Positions 1 through 8,356 of a stretch of 17,954 nt of DNA are shown here, one piece after another. The notes beneath the pieces were generated by a model. That model made no database searches. It saw only the letters and a list, made by a program, of their open reading frames with translations, and was not told where the DNA came from. The translations under genes were made by a program, and so were the position numbers. The DNA lies in NCBI GenBank assembly GCA_003557965.1, contig PWND01000254.1, positions 1-17,954 of the forward strand. Reading direction: 5' to 3'. The stretch's first letter is position 1; each line of letters begins with the position of its first letter. The DNA comes from Bacteroidales bacterium (lineage in GTDB: Bacteria; Bacteroidota; Bacteroidia; Bacteroidales; UBA7960).

Positions 1-221
1 AGCTGGTGTTGAATCCCTTTGCTTTTTTTCTGTTTTTTGTCAACCTGGACTTCCAGTATTGCTTTGCCCGGGATTTCAACTACGGTTTCATTTTGCCCTG
101 ATTTTAATGTTACTTTGCCACTTTCAATTTTTTGGGCAATTTTTTTTAAAAACTCAGCAATTTCGGAGCGGCTTTTTACTTGCTCGCTATCAAATACAAT
201 TGTTTTTTTTTCTTTACTCAT
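1..221 (-). CDS. amphi-Trp domain protein, 3' end cut by window edge
   Basis: Reading from an ATG at 221 down to the window edge gives 73 residues with no stop, so the C-terminus lies outside. The visible part starts MSKEKKTIVFDSEQ, has an amphipathic helix around residues 17-34 (SRSEIAEFLKKIAQKIESG), then short strands (KVTL, TVVEIP, AILEVQV) and a lysine-rich stretch. This matches my memory of the small amphi-Trp domain proteins (about 70-100 residues), which normally end in a Trp-containing strand that is not visible here. The role of the family is unknown. The start is preceded by an A-rich stretch with AAAGAT but no strong Shine-Dalgarno. It follows the RNA methyltransferase gene on the same strand, 79 bases downstream, so it could be its own unit or a distal gene of that unit. 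Confidence 0.7.
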   Translation of the reverse strand, partial: MSKEKKTIVFDSEQVKSRSEIAEFLKKIAQKIESGKVTLKSGQNETVVEIPGKAILEVQVDKKQKKSKGIQHQ

Positions 222-300
222 ATCTTTATCTTTTTAAAAAATGTTACGGTTAAAATTTCTTCATTTTCAAATAATAACAAACTAACTCACAGAATACTGA

Positions 301-1110
301 TTATTTGCTAATAATTTCTCTGCTTTTTAATGCCTCATAAGCAATTACGGCCGCTGACACTGAAATATTAAGGGAATCTATCTGCCCAAGCATTGGTATA
401 GATATCAGTTGGGAAGCATTGCTTTTCCAGAAATCACTTAACCCTTCGCTTTCAGTACCTAAAACAACAACACATTTTTTACTATAATCAATACCTGTAT
501 AATTTATGCCATTTTCAGGATGAGCTGCATAAATATTATAGTTATTTTTTTTAAAAAACTTCAATGCTTCTTCGTTATTTGACAGGGCAAATTTAACAGA
601 AAAGATACAACCCAGGCTCGAACGAATTACATTAGGATTATAAATGTCGAAGTTATTGCCACAAATAATTATTCCATTAACACCTGCAGCATCTGCCGTT
701 CTGAATACTGCACCCAGGTTTCCCGGTTTTTCAATGCTTTCAAGTACCAGGATAATTTTTGTTCCTGATAAGAAAGCATCATTCAATGAGCAAGCTGGGT
801 TATGTCCTATCATAATAACACCCTGGGTATCGCCCCTGTACGCAATTTTCCTGTAAACTTCACTACTAACTTCATACATTAATGCACCAGTATATTTTTC
901 AAAATCTATAGGATAGTGCTTATCTGCTGCATAAATGCTTTTACAAACAAAGAAGCTGTGAGGTGCAATATTGTTTTTAAGTGCAAGAGATACTTCTCTT
1001 CTTCCTTCAACCACAAATAAGTTCTGAGACTTGCGTTCTGAAGCCTTTTTTTGCAGCTTAACAAGATTTTTTACTTTTTCATTTTGCAAACTTTCTATTC
1101 TGATATTCAT
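301..1110 (-). CDS. SpoU/TrmH-family RNA 2'-O-methyltransferase
   Basis: A 269-residue SPOUT-class enzyme that should transfer a methyl group from SAM to a ribose 2'-OH in rRNA or tRNA in the cytoplasm. All three family motifs are visible: motif 1 NLGAVFRTAD at 131-140 with the key Arg137, motif 2 LGTESEGL at 217-224, and motif 3 SLNISVSAAV at 246-255, which forms part of the knotted SAM site. Residues about 1-100, including FVVEGRREV at 32-40, look like the SpoU substrate-binding domain. Length and domain order fit RlmB/TrmH-like proteins, but the sequence alone does not tell which nucleotide is modified, so no symbol is given. It lies 149 bases downstream of the membrane protein gene and probably has its own promoter. 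Confidence 0.9.
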   Translation of the reverse strand: MNIRIESLQNEKVKNLVKLQKKASERKSQNLFVVEGRREVSLALKNNIAPHSFFVCKSIYAADKHYPIDFEKYTGALMYEVSSEVYRKIAYRGDTQGVIMIGHNPACSLNDAFLSGTKIILVLESIEKPGNLGAVFRTADAAGVNGIIICGNNFDIYNPNVIRSSLGCIFSVKFALSNNEEALKFFKKNNYNIYAAHPENGINYTGIDYSKKCVVVLGTESEGLSDFWKSNASQLISIPMLGQIDSLNISVSAAVIAYEALKSREIISK

Positions 1111-1118
1111 CTGTGTAA

Positions 1119-1150
1119 ATTAGTGTTATCAAATTGAGTATTAGTGTTAT
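1119..1150. repeat. 11-bp direct repeat, 21-bp period, upstream of the RNA methyltransferase
   Basis: ATTAGTGTTAT occurs at 1119-1129 and again at 1140-1150, a spacing of 21 bp or about two helical turns. It lies just upstream of the methyltransferase start codon at 1110. The exact repetition in this short leader could be a protein binding site or chance in AT-rich DNA. Confidence 0.35.
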
Positions 1151-1259
1151 GCGCATTCATGTATTCAATTTAAGGTGCTTTTATCCCGATGGAACTCACA
1201 TGCTATAATCATTATCTTGTGTGTTAAAAGCTTTGGCATGTTAGGTTCATTTTGCCGGT

Positions 1260-3674
1260 TTAAAGTTGAAAAGCAATTTTAATCTTATTAATGATATCAC
1301 CAGAATAGGCTGCAAATGCAATAAAGTAACAAATAACAGCACCTATCATTACTGCGGTAAATCCAATTTCCAGTGCAAGAAACATTGCTAATGCTGAGCT
1401 GATTACAGAAAAACAGCCATTAATTCCCCAGGCCCACGGAATTAGCGCAGGGCTATTATTAGATAAATGCCTTACAGCCATTGGGAAAGGCATACCCATA
1501 AAAAACGCGGGGATTCCAATTAAAATTAAGGAAATAATAATTTTTAAAGGCCTTGAGAAACTTAGTGTGTTTTGTAATATATTGGTCATTGAGAACGCAT
1601 AAACAATTAAAACAAGCAAAACAATTAATGCTATCAGTGCAACATTCCCTCCAGGATTCTTGATCCTGGCAGAGTACAAGCTGCCTATACCGCTTGCTAT
1701 AAGCATAGTGCTTATAACTGCTGTTATCGCATAAATGGGGTATCCAAAGTATAAAACAAACTTCTGTATCATTATTATTTCTATAAACATATAACCAACA
1801 CCAATTGAAGCAAAGAAAAGAAAAACATTACTTTTCTTTTTCCCGGTATTTTTTAACCTGAATAGAGGTAAAACAATTAGTATAATAGCTAAAACTGCAC
1901 TTTGAATTAGTGTAATTATTACTGTAAGATATCCTAAGTCAATGTATGGAAGCTGCTGAATTCCATAAATTGAAATAATATGTGACAAATTTTTTAACCT
2001 CAAAAACTGATAAAAGTATGGCCTATCGTCAGTAGATGGATCTATTGCAAAGCCATAATCCTTGGATAAATCTGAATTTTCTTCCAATATGAGGTTATCC
2101 AGGTAATCAAAAAATGAAGAATCATCGAGTTTATTGAAATGATTTCTTTTAATATTTTCCATACCTGCCAGAAAAGCAGGATCAAAATATTTAATATTGC
2201 AAAAGTCCCTAACTTTTTCTGTTTCTGTAAATGTTACACGGTTTTTCTTAAGGACAAAAGTAATTGTTCCCCAGCCTCTTATAGCTACGATATGATCTTC
2301 CGGCTGTTCTATCCCGTTATTTCTTGCCGTTTCAGCTAATGTAGAAGCAATTTTAAGGCTTGCTCTTGATGGATAATCCATCCATGAAGTAACTGCTATT
2401 ACACCATTTTCAGATAATGCATTCCACATTAAATCAAAAGCTTCAATTGTTAAATCATAATTTTCCTGCAAAGAATTAAGCCCTGCAGTTCCTCCAAAAG
2501 CATCAATAATAGGCAGTTTAATTAAGTCATATTTTTTTTCTTTAAGCCCTGACAAAAATATTCTTGAATCAGCGAAGTGAATATTCACATTTTCATGTTT
2601 AAAGAGCCCTCCGGATTCTTCCAGGTAAGTGCTTTTCATTAAGTTTAATACTCCATTGTTATCAATTACAGCATCAATAACAGATGCTGAGTTTGTCAAC
2701 GCATGAGAAATATGTGCCCCTGTCCCGGAATTAATGATCATTACATTATTTCTTTCATTCATAACATAAGGTAATTCCATAGTAGTGTGTTGATGAATAT
2801 GTTTTTCATCAGATACATTATGAGGAATTACACCGTAAAAGTTACCATTAAGAAAAACATTCTTTTTAACCGGTACTTCATCAGTATAGCTCATACTTAA
2901 AGCCGGTGCATATCTTAATGCTGGTGAAGAAACAACCTCTATTATGCCATGAGTGTCGGGCTCTCTATGTTCTACTTCAGCTTCAGGCAAGTTTAGTGCT
3001 TTCGAAATGCCTTTATATTCAGAGGGATTTAAAGAAAAAGGATATACAAGGAAGTAAGCCGCAATTATCAAAGAAACTAAAGCACCTCCAAACTGCAACC
3101 CAGTCTTTTTTCTGTAATAACTAATCAGTCCAGCTAATACCGGTAAAATTCCTGCAATAATTATTAGTTTTTCAGGAAATAACCAACCAGTAAGAAACAA
3201 AACAAAAATTCCACCAATACCTGATCCAACAAGGTTAGCAAAGTAGCACTTTCCAATCTTTTCAGGAATTTTTATAAAAACCATTCCTATAGCTGTTGCA
3301 CCAAAGAAAAACGGGATAAAAAATACAAGGTAGTTAACAGCTAAAACCCATAGTTGGCTGTAATCCGAGAACAAGCGAAAAACATCAAATTCAATTACAT
3401 TTATCCTTGAAAGGGGAAAAACTATTATCATTGACAATCCCGTCAATATCATAAAAAAAGGATACAACCATGAAAAGTTATTAATGAGTTTCTTTCTGTA
3501 TAAGGCAATAAATGTACCACTGGCACCAAAACCTAACATTGCGATAGAAATTACCATAAAAGCAAAGTGATGCCATTGCACAACCGACAACAACTGCATT
3601 AAAATCAGTTGAAATGCTATTATTGCAGCAGAATGTACTCCTAAAGACAAGAACAGTTTATTATTTTCCTTCAT
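1260..3674 (-). CDS. membrane protein with spermidine-synthase-like SAM-fold domain
   Basis: An 804-residue protein with three parts. Residues about 8-212 carry roughly six hydrophobic segments. Residues about 235-560 resemble the spermidine synthase/SAM-methyltransferase fold: a nucleotide-loop-like INSGTGA at 314-320, a likely strand-2 acidic residue Asp338, FADSR at 367-371, YDLIKLPIIDAFGG at 382-395, RGWGT at 466-470 and TDDRPYFYQF at 548-557. Residues about 580-790 hold another six or so membrane segments, with GYMFIEIIMIQKFVLYFG at 627-644, GMPFPMAVRHL at 727-737 and PWAWGINGCFS at 746-756, all typical of this family. The glycine loop is poorer than the usual GxGxG. The substrate is unknown and true polyamine synthesis is not shown. 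It follows pcm by 20 bases on the same strand, so the two are probably co-transcribed. Confidence 0.8.
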   Translation of the reverse strand: MKENNKLFLSLGVHSAAIIAFQLILMQLLSVVQWHHFAFMVISIAMLGFGASGTFIALYRKKLINNFSWLYPFFMILTGLSMIIVFPLSRINVIEFDVFRLFSDYSQLWVLAVNYLVFFIPFFFGATAIGMVFIKIPEKIGKCYFANLVGSGIGGIFVLFLTGWLFPEKLIIIAGILPVLAGLISYYRKKTGLQFGGALVSLIIAAYFLVYPFSLNPSEYKGISKALNLPEAEVEHREPDTHGIIEVVSSPALRYAPALSMSYTDEVPVKKNVFLNGNFYGVIPHNVSDEKHIHQHTTMELPYVMNERNNVMIINSGTGAHISHALTNSASVIDAVIDNNGVLNLMKSTYLEESGGLFKHENVNIHFADSRIFLSGLKEKKYDLIKLPIIDAFGGTAGLNSLQENYDLTIEAFDLMWNALSENGVIAVTSWMDYPSRASLKIASTLAETARNNGIEQPEDHIVAIRGWGTITFVLKKNRVTFTETEKVRDFCNIKYFDPAFLAGMENIKRNHFNKLDDSSFFDYLDNLILEENSDLSKDYGFAIDPSTDDRPYFYQFLRLKNLSHIISIYGIQQLPYIDLGYLTVIITLIQSAVLAIILIVLPLFRLKNTGKKKSNVFLFFASIGVGYMFIEIIMIQKFVLYFGYPIYAITAVISTMLIASGIGSLYSARIKNPGGNVALIALIVLLVLIVYAFSMTNILQNTLSFSRPLKIIISLILIGIPAFFMGMPFPMAVRHLSNNSPALIPWAWGINGCFSVISSALAMFLALEIGFTAVMIGAVICYFIAFAAYSGDIINKIKIAFQL

Positions 3675-3694
3675 AAGAATTATTTTTTTAATTA

Positions 3695-4384
3695 CTAATC
3701 ATCCCTGGTAAAGGGCACAAACCTTACCGGCATAAGATTTTGAGAAAAAACTTGTCCATCTTCCTTTTTTACAAGTACTAATTGTTGAACCATAAATGGG
3801 GAGCCCACAGGGATTATCATTTTCCCACCTTCTTTCAGTTGCTTAATTAAAGCCGGCGGGATATATTCCGCTGCTGCAGTAACTACTATAGCATCAAAAG
3901 GGCCTTCTTCCTCCCATCCATAATATCCATCAGCAATTTTAACATGTACGTTATTATAGTTTTTTTGTAATATTTCTTTCGACCTTTTTCCAAGCTCAGG
4001 AACTATTTCAATGGTAAAAACCTGGTCAACAATTTCAGCAAGAATTGCAGCCTGATAACCCGAACCCGTGCCTATTTCTAATACCCTGTCATTTGGCCCG
4101 GGATTAACAATTTCTGTCATATAAGCAACCATATATGGCTGAGAAATTGTTTGCCCGTAACCTATAGGCAAGGGCCTGTCCATGTAAGCCCATCTCTGAT
4201 ACTCATCAGGTACGTATAAATGGCGTGGCACTGTCTTCATTGCTTTCAGCGTAGCTTCATGAGATATGCCCCGGGGTTCCAATTGTGACTTTACCATCAT
4301 TTGACGATCGCGAAAATGTGCGCCCTGGGAAAAACTGTAAAGCGGCAACAGTAACAAAAGAAGTATTATAAGCTTTTTGGCCAT
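3695..4384 (-). CDS. pcm: protein-L-isoaspartate O-methyltransferase with signal peptide
   Basis: 229 residues. The enzyme methylates isoaspartyl residues in damaged proteins with SAM so that they can return to normal aspartate. The family signatures are clear: RHLYVPDEYQRWAYMDRPLP at 54-73, QTISQPYMVAYM at 78-89 (Ser81 in the active-site TxSQPY), the SAM loop VLEIGTGSGYQAAIL at 101-115, and FDAIVVTAAA at 163-172. Residues 1-20 (MAKK followed by a Leu/Ile run and LYSFSQ) look like a Sec signal peptide, with likely cleavage before or after Gln20, so the mature enzyme would be periplasmic. This is unusual because the cofactor SAM is cytoplasmic. The start ATG at 4384 is the one that yields this peptide; a cytoplasmic form would have to start inside it at Met29 or Met30. 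It is first in a probable two-gene unit with the membrane protein. Confidence 0.93.
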   Translation of the reverse strand: MAKKLIILLLLLLPLYSFSQGAHFRDRQMMVKSQLEPRGISHEATLKAMKTVPRHLYVPDEYQRWAYMDRPLPIGYGQTISQPYMVAYMTEIVNPGPNDRVLEIGTGSGYQAAILAEIVDQVFTIEIVPELGKRSKEILQKNYNNVHVKIADGYYGWEEEGPFDAIVVTAAAEYIPPALIKQLKEGGKMIIPVGSPFMVQQLVLVKKEDGQVFSQNLMPVRFVPFTRDD

Positions 4385-4634
4385 AGTTTTTTGTTTTTAA
4401 TAAGATAAAAAATAAGCTTCATGAAAAAATCGTTATAATCATTAGTTACAAATTTAACAAAAACATTACAATTTTATATATAGTTCCATTACACATTTTA
4501 TTTTCGGCGATACATGAAAAAAATAAGTGTTATTTACTTGCTTGATGAATTTGAAACACCTATCAAATGAATGTTCTTTAAACGCTGAATATTTTTGTAT
4601 GGATTATGAAATAATTTGACTTAGAAAATTTATT
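4385..4634. other. divergent intergenic region between pcm and the plug-protein gene
   Basis: About 337 noncoding bases separate the two divergent starts. On the minus strand there is a TAAATTTG element at 4456-4449, a match to the Bacteroidota -7 consensus TAnnTTTG, which would give pcm a leader near 58 nt; no convincing -33 element sits at the right distance, so this promoter is tentative. A short inverted repeat ATTTGA / TCAAAT lies at 4549-4554 and 4563-4568. I see no convincing gene or structured RNA in the rest. Confidence 0.35.
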
Positions 4635-4665
4635 TTTGACTGTTAAAAATGTTTATATACTTTTA
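4633..4665 (+). promoter_or_regulatory. promoter of the MG2/TonB-plug gene
   Basis: TTTTTG at 4633-4638 (-33 element) is followed after 19 bases by TACTTTTA at 4658-4665, one base off the TAnnTTTG -7 element. Spacing is typical for the primary sigma factor of Bacteroidota. Initiation would fall near 4671, at the start of the small palindrome AACAACTAATTGTT (4671-4684), leaving a leader of about 50 nt. Confidence 0.5.
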
Positions 4666-4721
4666 TTTCTAACAACTAATTGTTATATTTATGCTTTTAT
4701 AAAACTAAAAAAATAAATACA

Positions 4722-7106
4722 ATGCTTAATCAAAAAAAACTAGCTATTTTACTGTTTTTTCACTCATTGTTAATAATCAGTATTGGCTTAAACAAAGGTA
4801 TGGGCCAAATGGTGAAAAAAGAAACCTCCCCAAACAACAATGATAGATTTATTTATCCTCATAAAGTATTTGTCCATACTGATAAAAACAACTACAATAC
4901 AGAAGAGCACATTTGGTTTAATATTTACGTATTAGATGGAAAAACTTTAAAACCAGACACTCTAAGCACAAATGCCTATGTAGATATTGTTGATGCACAT
5001 GGAAATGTAGTTTTTAACAGCATTTTAAAGCTTAATAACGGTGTTGCAAGCGGCGATATATTTTTACCCGATACATTAACAGACGGGAACTATATGATGG
5101 CAGCTTATACAGATTGGAGCAGAGGGCTATTAGAAAAAAATGTATTTACAAAGAATTTCTACGTTTCTAACCCTGATGAGAAAAACTATATCTCAAGAAG
5201 GCAAGTCAGGAAAAACAGGAAATTTAATAATCAATTAGAAAAATGGAGAACCACTTATAATTACGAAATATTTCCGGAGAGCGGCACATTTATCCCAAAT
5301 AAAAAAAACAAAGCAGTAATCAGGGCAGCGAATTATCTGAATGAAAACATTTCAACAAATGGTGCAGTTTATGATAACAGCGATAATAAAGTTGCAGAAA
5401 TAATAGAAGTAATTGAAGGTTATGGTTATTTTGAACTAACTCCCGACTTGAATGCCAGGTATTACGCAAAATTAAGCCTGCCGGGTGACGAAACTGCAAA
5501 AATCAGAATAGCCCCGTCAGAAATTCAGGCATGTGGAATAAGGGTTAATGAATCTAATAATAAATTAGAAATTGAAATAAGGGGCAATTGTCAAAAACAA
5601 GATAAATTAAAACTTATTTCACAATACTCTCTTGACACCATATTAAATACTGATGTTGTTGCGGGCAAATCATACAGTTTTTCCGGTGATATATTTCCCG
5701 GTGGAGTAAACAGGTTTATTTTGGCAGATGCTAATGATAATATCATATCTGAAAGATTATTTTTCATACGCTCCGAAAAAGAAGCTTTGGATATCAGTTT
5801 TTTTAACAGGCCATTTTTTTCAGAAGATAATGAAAACATCAACATACCCATCAGGTTTAGCAATAATAACAAGCCAGTAAGCGGCACATTTTCTTTTACA
5901 ATTCACAATATTTCTGATTGTGATGACATGAGTAGCATAATACAGACAGAAAACATTGTAGAACATTTGTATTTATATTCGGACGTAAAAAAAGCTCAGT
6001 ATTATTATGAAAATATTGATCTCTCAGACAATCATGACATTGAAAGATTAAACAAACTACTTATTGCACATCAATGGAAGTGGAGTATTGATAAGAAATC
6101 TTTTGCAGAAAAGCTTGCTTTAAAAGACATTTATTTCCCGGATTCATTAGTATTAACAGGGCAGTTGGTAAGCAGGGATGACAGGCCAATATTAGCCGGC
6201 CACATATCTGTTGTTATGTCGGACCGGGAAGGCATAGTGCGCTTTGCAGATTTAGAGCGAAATACATTCAGATTTACAGGCCTCTATTACGAAAATGCTT
6301 TTAAAGCAAATTTAAGGATAGAAGCCAGAAGGAATTTAGGCAGGCATGTGGGCATTGTGGTTGCAATGAATCCATTTGATAACCCTGATTATATTTTTAG
6401 TCCATTTACAAAAGACCAACAAATTACAGAAAGAGGGCCGGAATGGACTAACATTAATCCTTGGTATAAAAGGTTATTTAGTCATTCAGTGGATGCGAGC
6501 AGCAGGCAAAGAGCATCTTATCACTCTCCTGACCAAATAATATATGTGGAGGATTTAACCGATCGCCATCACACTAATATGATAAACATACTAAGGGGCC
6601 ATGTTACCGGGCTTCAAGTTGATCATACAGGCAGAATGCAGTTCAGAGGCCAAAGCAGCTTTGCTCTTTCAAACGAGCCTCTTTTAATGATAGATGGCAT
6701 AATCGTTGACAGGCACTTTTTCATGAATATGAATATAAATGACCTTGAGAGAATTGAAATATACAGGGGGCCTTCTGCCAGCACCTTTGGCGCCAGGGGT
6801 ACAAATGGAGTTATTGCTGCATTTACAAAAAGATCGCATTTATTACCTGAAACTACAATAGAGTTTACGTTGGCAGGCTACCACACAGAAAATGAGTTCT
6901 CAATGAGCTCAGCTTTTGATGATGAAAATATGCTTATTCCTTGCAGGACACTGCTATATGAACCTAGCCTAAAAATTGAAAACACAAATAACATGATAAT
7001 CCAAATCCCCGGCCAGTTGCCAAAAGGAGATTACATAATAGTAATCCAGGGAATAGATAAAAACGGCGTTCCGGGTTATGGGAAGCTTAAATTTTCAATT
7101 GATTAA
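4722..7106 (+). CDS. secreted MG2-like protein with TonB-receptor plug domain, no beta-barrel
   Basis: 794 residues from the ATG at 4722. The frame is open back to a TTG at 4680, but the ATG start gives a good signal peptide (MLNQKKLAILLFFHSLLI, then GMGQ near residue 29). Residues about 45-140 resemble an MG2 macroglobulin domain: VFVHTDKNNYNTEEHIWFNI, VDAHGNVV, LPDTLTDGNYMMAAYTDW. The centre is beta-rich, with SLVLTGQLVSRDDRPI as a possible carboxypeptidase-regulatory-like unit. Residues about 605-705 are a TonB plug: LRGHVTGLQV, PLLMIDGIIVD, NINDLERIEIYRGPSAS and GARGTNGVIAAFTKR. After it come only about 90 residues, another beta-type segment, so there is no room for the 22-strand barrel of a receptor. 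Such proteins recur in Bacteroidota; the role, possibly in the periplasm or at the outer membrane, is not established. It is a single-gene unit, convergent with the reductase. Confidence 0.85.
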   Translation: MLNQKKLAILLFFHSLLIISIGLNKGMGQMVKKETSPNNNDRFIYPHKVFVHTDKNNYNTEEHIWFNIYVLDGKTLKPDTLSTNAYVDIVDAHGNVVFNSILKLNNGVASGDIFLPDTLTDGNYMMAAYTDWSRGLLEKNVFTKNFYVSNPDEKNYISRRQVRKNRKFNNQLEKWRTTYNYEIFPESGTFIPNKKNKAVIRAANYLNENISTNGAVYDNSDNKVAEIIEVIEGYGYFELTPDLNARYYAKLSLPGDETAKIRIAPSEIQACGIRVNESNNKLEIEIRGNCQKQDKLKLISQYSLDTILNTDVVAGKSYSFSGDIFPGGVNRFILADANDNIISERLFFIRSEKEALDISFFNRPFFSEDNENINIPIRFSNNNKPVSGTFSFTIHNISDCDDMSSIIQTENIVEHLYLYSDVKKAQYYYENIDLSDNHDIERLNKLLIAHQWKWSIDKKSFAEKLALKDIYFPDSLVLTGQLVSRDDRPILAGHISVVMSDREGIVRFADLERNTFRFTGLYYENAFKANLRIEARRNLGRHVGIVVAMNPFDNPDYIFSPFTKDQQITERGPEWTNINPWYKRLFSHSVDASSRQRASYHSPDQIIYVEDLTDRHHTNMINILRGHVTGLQVDHTGRMQFRGQSSFALSNEPLLMIDGIIVDRHFFMNMNINDLERIEIYRGPSASTFGARGTNGVIAAFTKRSHLLPETTIEFTLAGYHTENEFSMSSAFDDENMLIPCRTLLYEPSLKIENTNNMIIQIPGQLPKGDYIIVIQGIDKNGVPGYGKLKFSID

Positions 7107-7131
7107 TCAAGTTTTTCGGTAATCAGATTAG

Positions 7132-8202
7132 TTACTCAACCCAGCTTAATATTGTGGATAAAGTGTCAATGCGATCAGGATAATCCCATAAAAACGGCAT
7201 CTGGGCTTTTCCCAGTGGCACAACAGAAACACCTTGAATATTCATTTTAACATTAGTGCTCACACATTGTATTACATCTTTATACTTTAAAATATGAGCA
7301 TTTAAATCGTCTTGGGAATTATAAAATTTATAATGTAAAACACCTATTGGTGAAACAGGTTTGTCATCAGGCTTTATTAACAAATAACCTGTGTCAAAAT
7401 GATTTTCACCATTTACCAAAAATATTGACTTATAATATTCATAGTTGTTTGCATACTTATTGTGGTTTACAACAGCTTGCCATTTGGCCCAGGCCGGAAA
7501 CAACTCTTTAATATTAAAGTTTTCCGGAACAAAAATCTGTGTAACGTTTCTGCATCCGAGCCCAAAATACCAAAATATATCATCCCCCAATGCTTCAATC
7601 TCATCATGGCTCTCTTCACCAAACAACACAGCTAAGCTGGTCCTGTTTTTTCTTATAATATTAGGGTACTTACCAAAATAGAAATCAAAATACCTGGATG
7701 AGTTATCACTCCCTGTTGCAATAACAGCGTCAAAATCCTTTATTATGCTATCTTCAAATTTTATAAACTCCTCCCACCTGTTTTCAATTTCAACTAAAAC
7801 ACCTGCCAATGCTTTGGGTAATAAGTCATCAGATGAAGCCATTTTTCCGGTAAATCTATTTCCTGAAATAAGCACACAAAGCATGTCATGAAAACCAACT
7901 ACAGGGATATTACCTGCCATAATTACGGCAATAGTTATCGGGCTCTTATTATCAGGAATTTTGTAAGCCTCAAGCCATTTTTTCAAATTGCTTTCTTTAA
8001 TCATGCAGGAAATGTTATTAAGCGCACACCGGCAATTCTCTTCAGTAAACCACGGATTTGCTGCTGATGCTCTTTTTAGAGCATTAAATAATTCAGACTC
8101 CGCCTGTGATAAGCTTTCTTCCGAGCCGGCATTTAAGACCTTTTCTATTTTTTCCCCAAGCTTAATAAAAGAAAGTACCCTTTCATCAAGTGATATACAC
8201 AT
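7132..8202 (-). CDS. LuxC-family acyl-CoA reductase
   Basis: 356 residues of the LuxC/acyl-CoA reductase family, an aldehyde-dehydrogenase-like fold that reduces a thioester or acyl-enzyme to an aldehyde with NAD(P)H. Visible landmarks: a cofactor-region stretch ITIAVIMAGNIPVVGFHD, KMASSDDLLPKAL, DAVIATGSDNSSRYFDFYFG, KNRTSLAVLFGEES, and the catalytic cysteine Cys217 in YFGLGCRNVTQIF. No LuxD or LuxE partner is present, so bioluminescence is not implied. In Bacteroidota this gene often sits next to serC and serA, as I recall; here the Fic gene and a secreted-protein gene lie in between. The natural substrate is unknown. Upstream on its strand, TATATTTG at 8277-8270 is a plausible -7 element. 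Confidence 0.88.
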   Translation of the reverse strand: MCISLDERVLSFIKLGEKIEKVLNAGSEESLSQAESELFNALKRASAANPWFTEENCRCALNNISCMIKESNLKKWLEAYKIPDNKSPITIAVIMAGNIPVVGFHDMLCVLISGNRFTGKMASSDDLLPKALAGVLVEIENRWEEFIKFEDSIIKDFDAVIATGSDNSSRYFDFYFGKYPNIIRKNRTSLAVLFGEESHDEIEALGDDIFWYFGLGCRNVTQIFVPENFNIKELFPAWAKWQAVVNHNKYANNYEYYKSIFLVNGENHFDTGYLLIKPDDKPVSPIGVLHYKFYNSQDDLNAHILKYKDVIQCVSTNVKMNIQGVSVVPLGKAQMPFLWDYPDRIDTLSTILSWVE

Positions 8203-8269
8203 AATTAAATTTGTTATTTAAGACAAAGAGCTATACCTCGTCATTTACATTAAATAATAATTGCAATTT

Positions 8270-8326
8270 CAAATATACGAATACTTACAAATTATTAGTT
8301 AATATATTTTGTTAAGTATATATTTG
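8270..8326. promoter_or_regulatory. dyad with two outward-facing -7 elements
   Basis: An imperfect inverted repeat with arms 8270-8288 and 8311-8326, centred near 8298. Each outer end is a perfect TAnnTTTG element (TATATTTG): minus strand 8277-8270, aimed at the acyl-CoA reductase, and plus strand 8319-8326, aimed rightward. Inner arms are TACTTAC and GTTAAGTA. The -33 elements are weak on both sides. Two promoters firing apart from a shared operator is one reading; AT-rich coincidence is the other. Confidence 0.4.
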
Positions 8327-8356
8327 TTTTGAAGGAAATAAGTAGTTAATAATTAT

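Noticed and set aside
4514..4570. 18-residue reading frame starting MKKISV in the divergent region
   Set aside because: Very short, no ribosome binding site, no hydrophobic or structural signature; likely chance.
4680..4721. TTG start 14 codons upstream of the plug-protein ATG
   Set aside because: It would put a polar stretch before the signal peptide and lies within about 10 bases of the expected transcript start; the ATG at 4722 is a better start.
7097..7108. Palindrome TTGATTAATCAA at the end of the plug-protein gene as a bidirectional terminator
   Set aside because: Short AT-only stem overlapping the stop codon with no loop or T-tract; too weak to be called.
7132..8202. LuxC homology taken as evidence of bioluminescence genes
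   Set aside because: No luxD, luxE or luciferase genes are present, and this family is widespread in non-luminous Bacteroidota.
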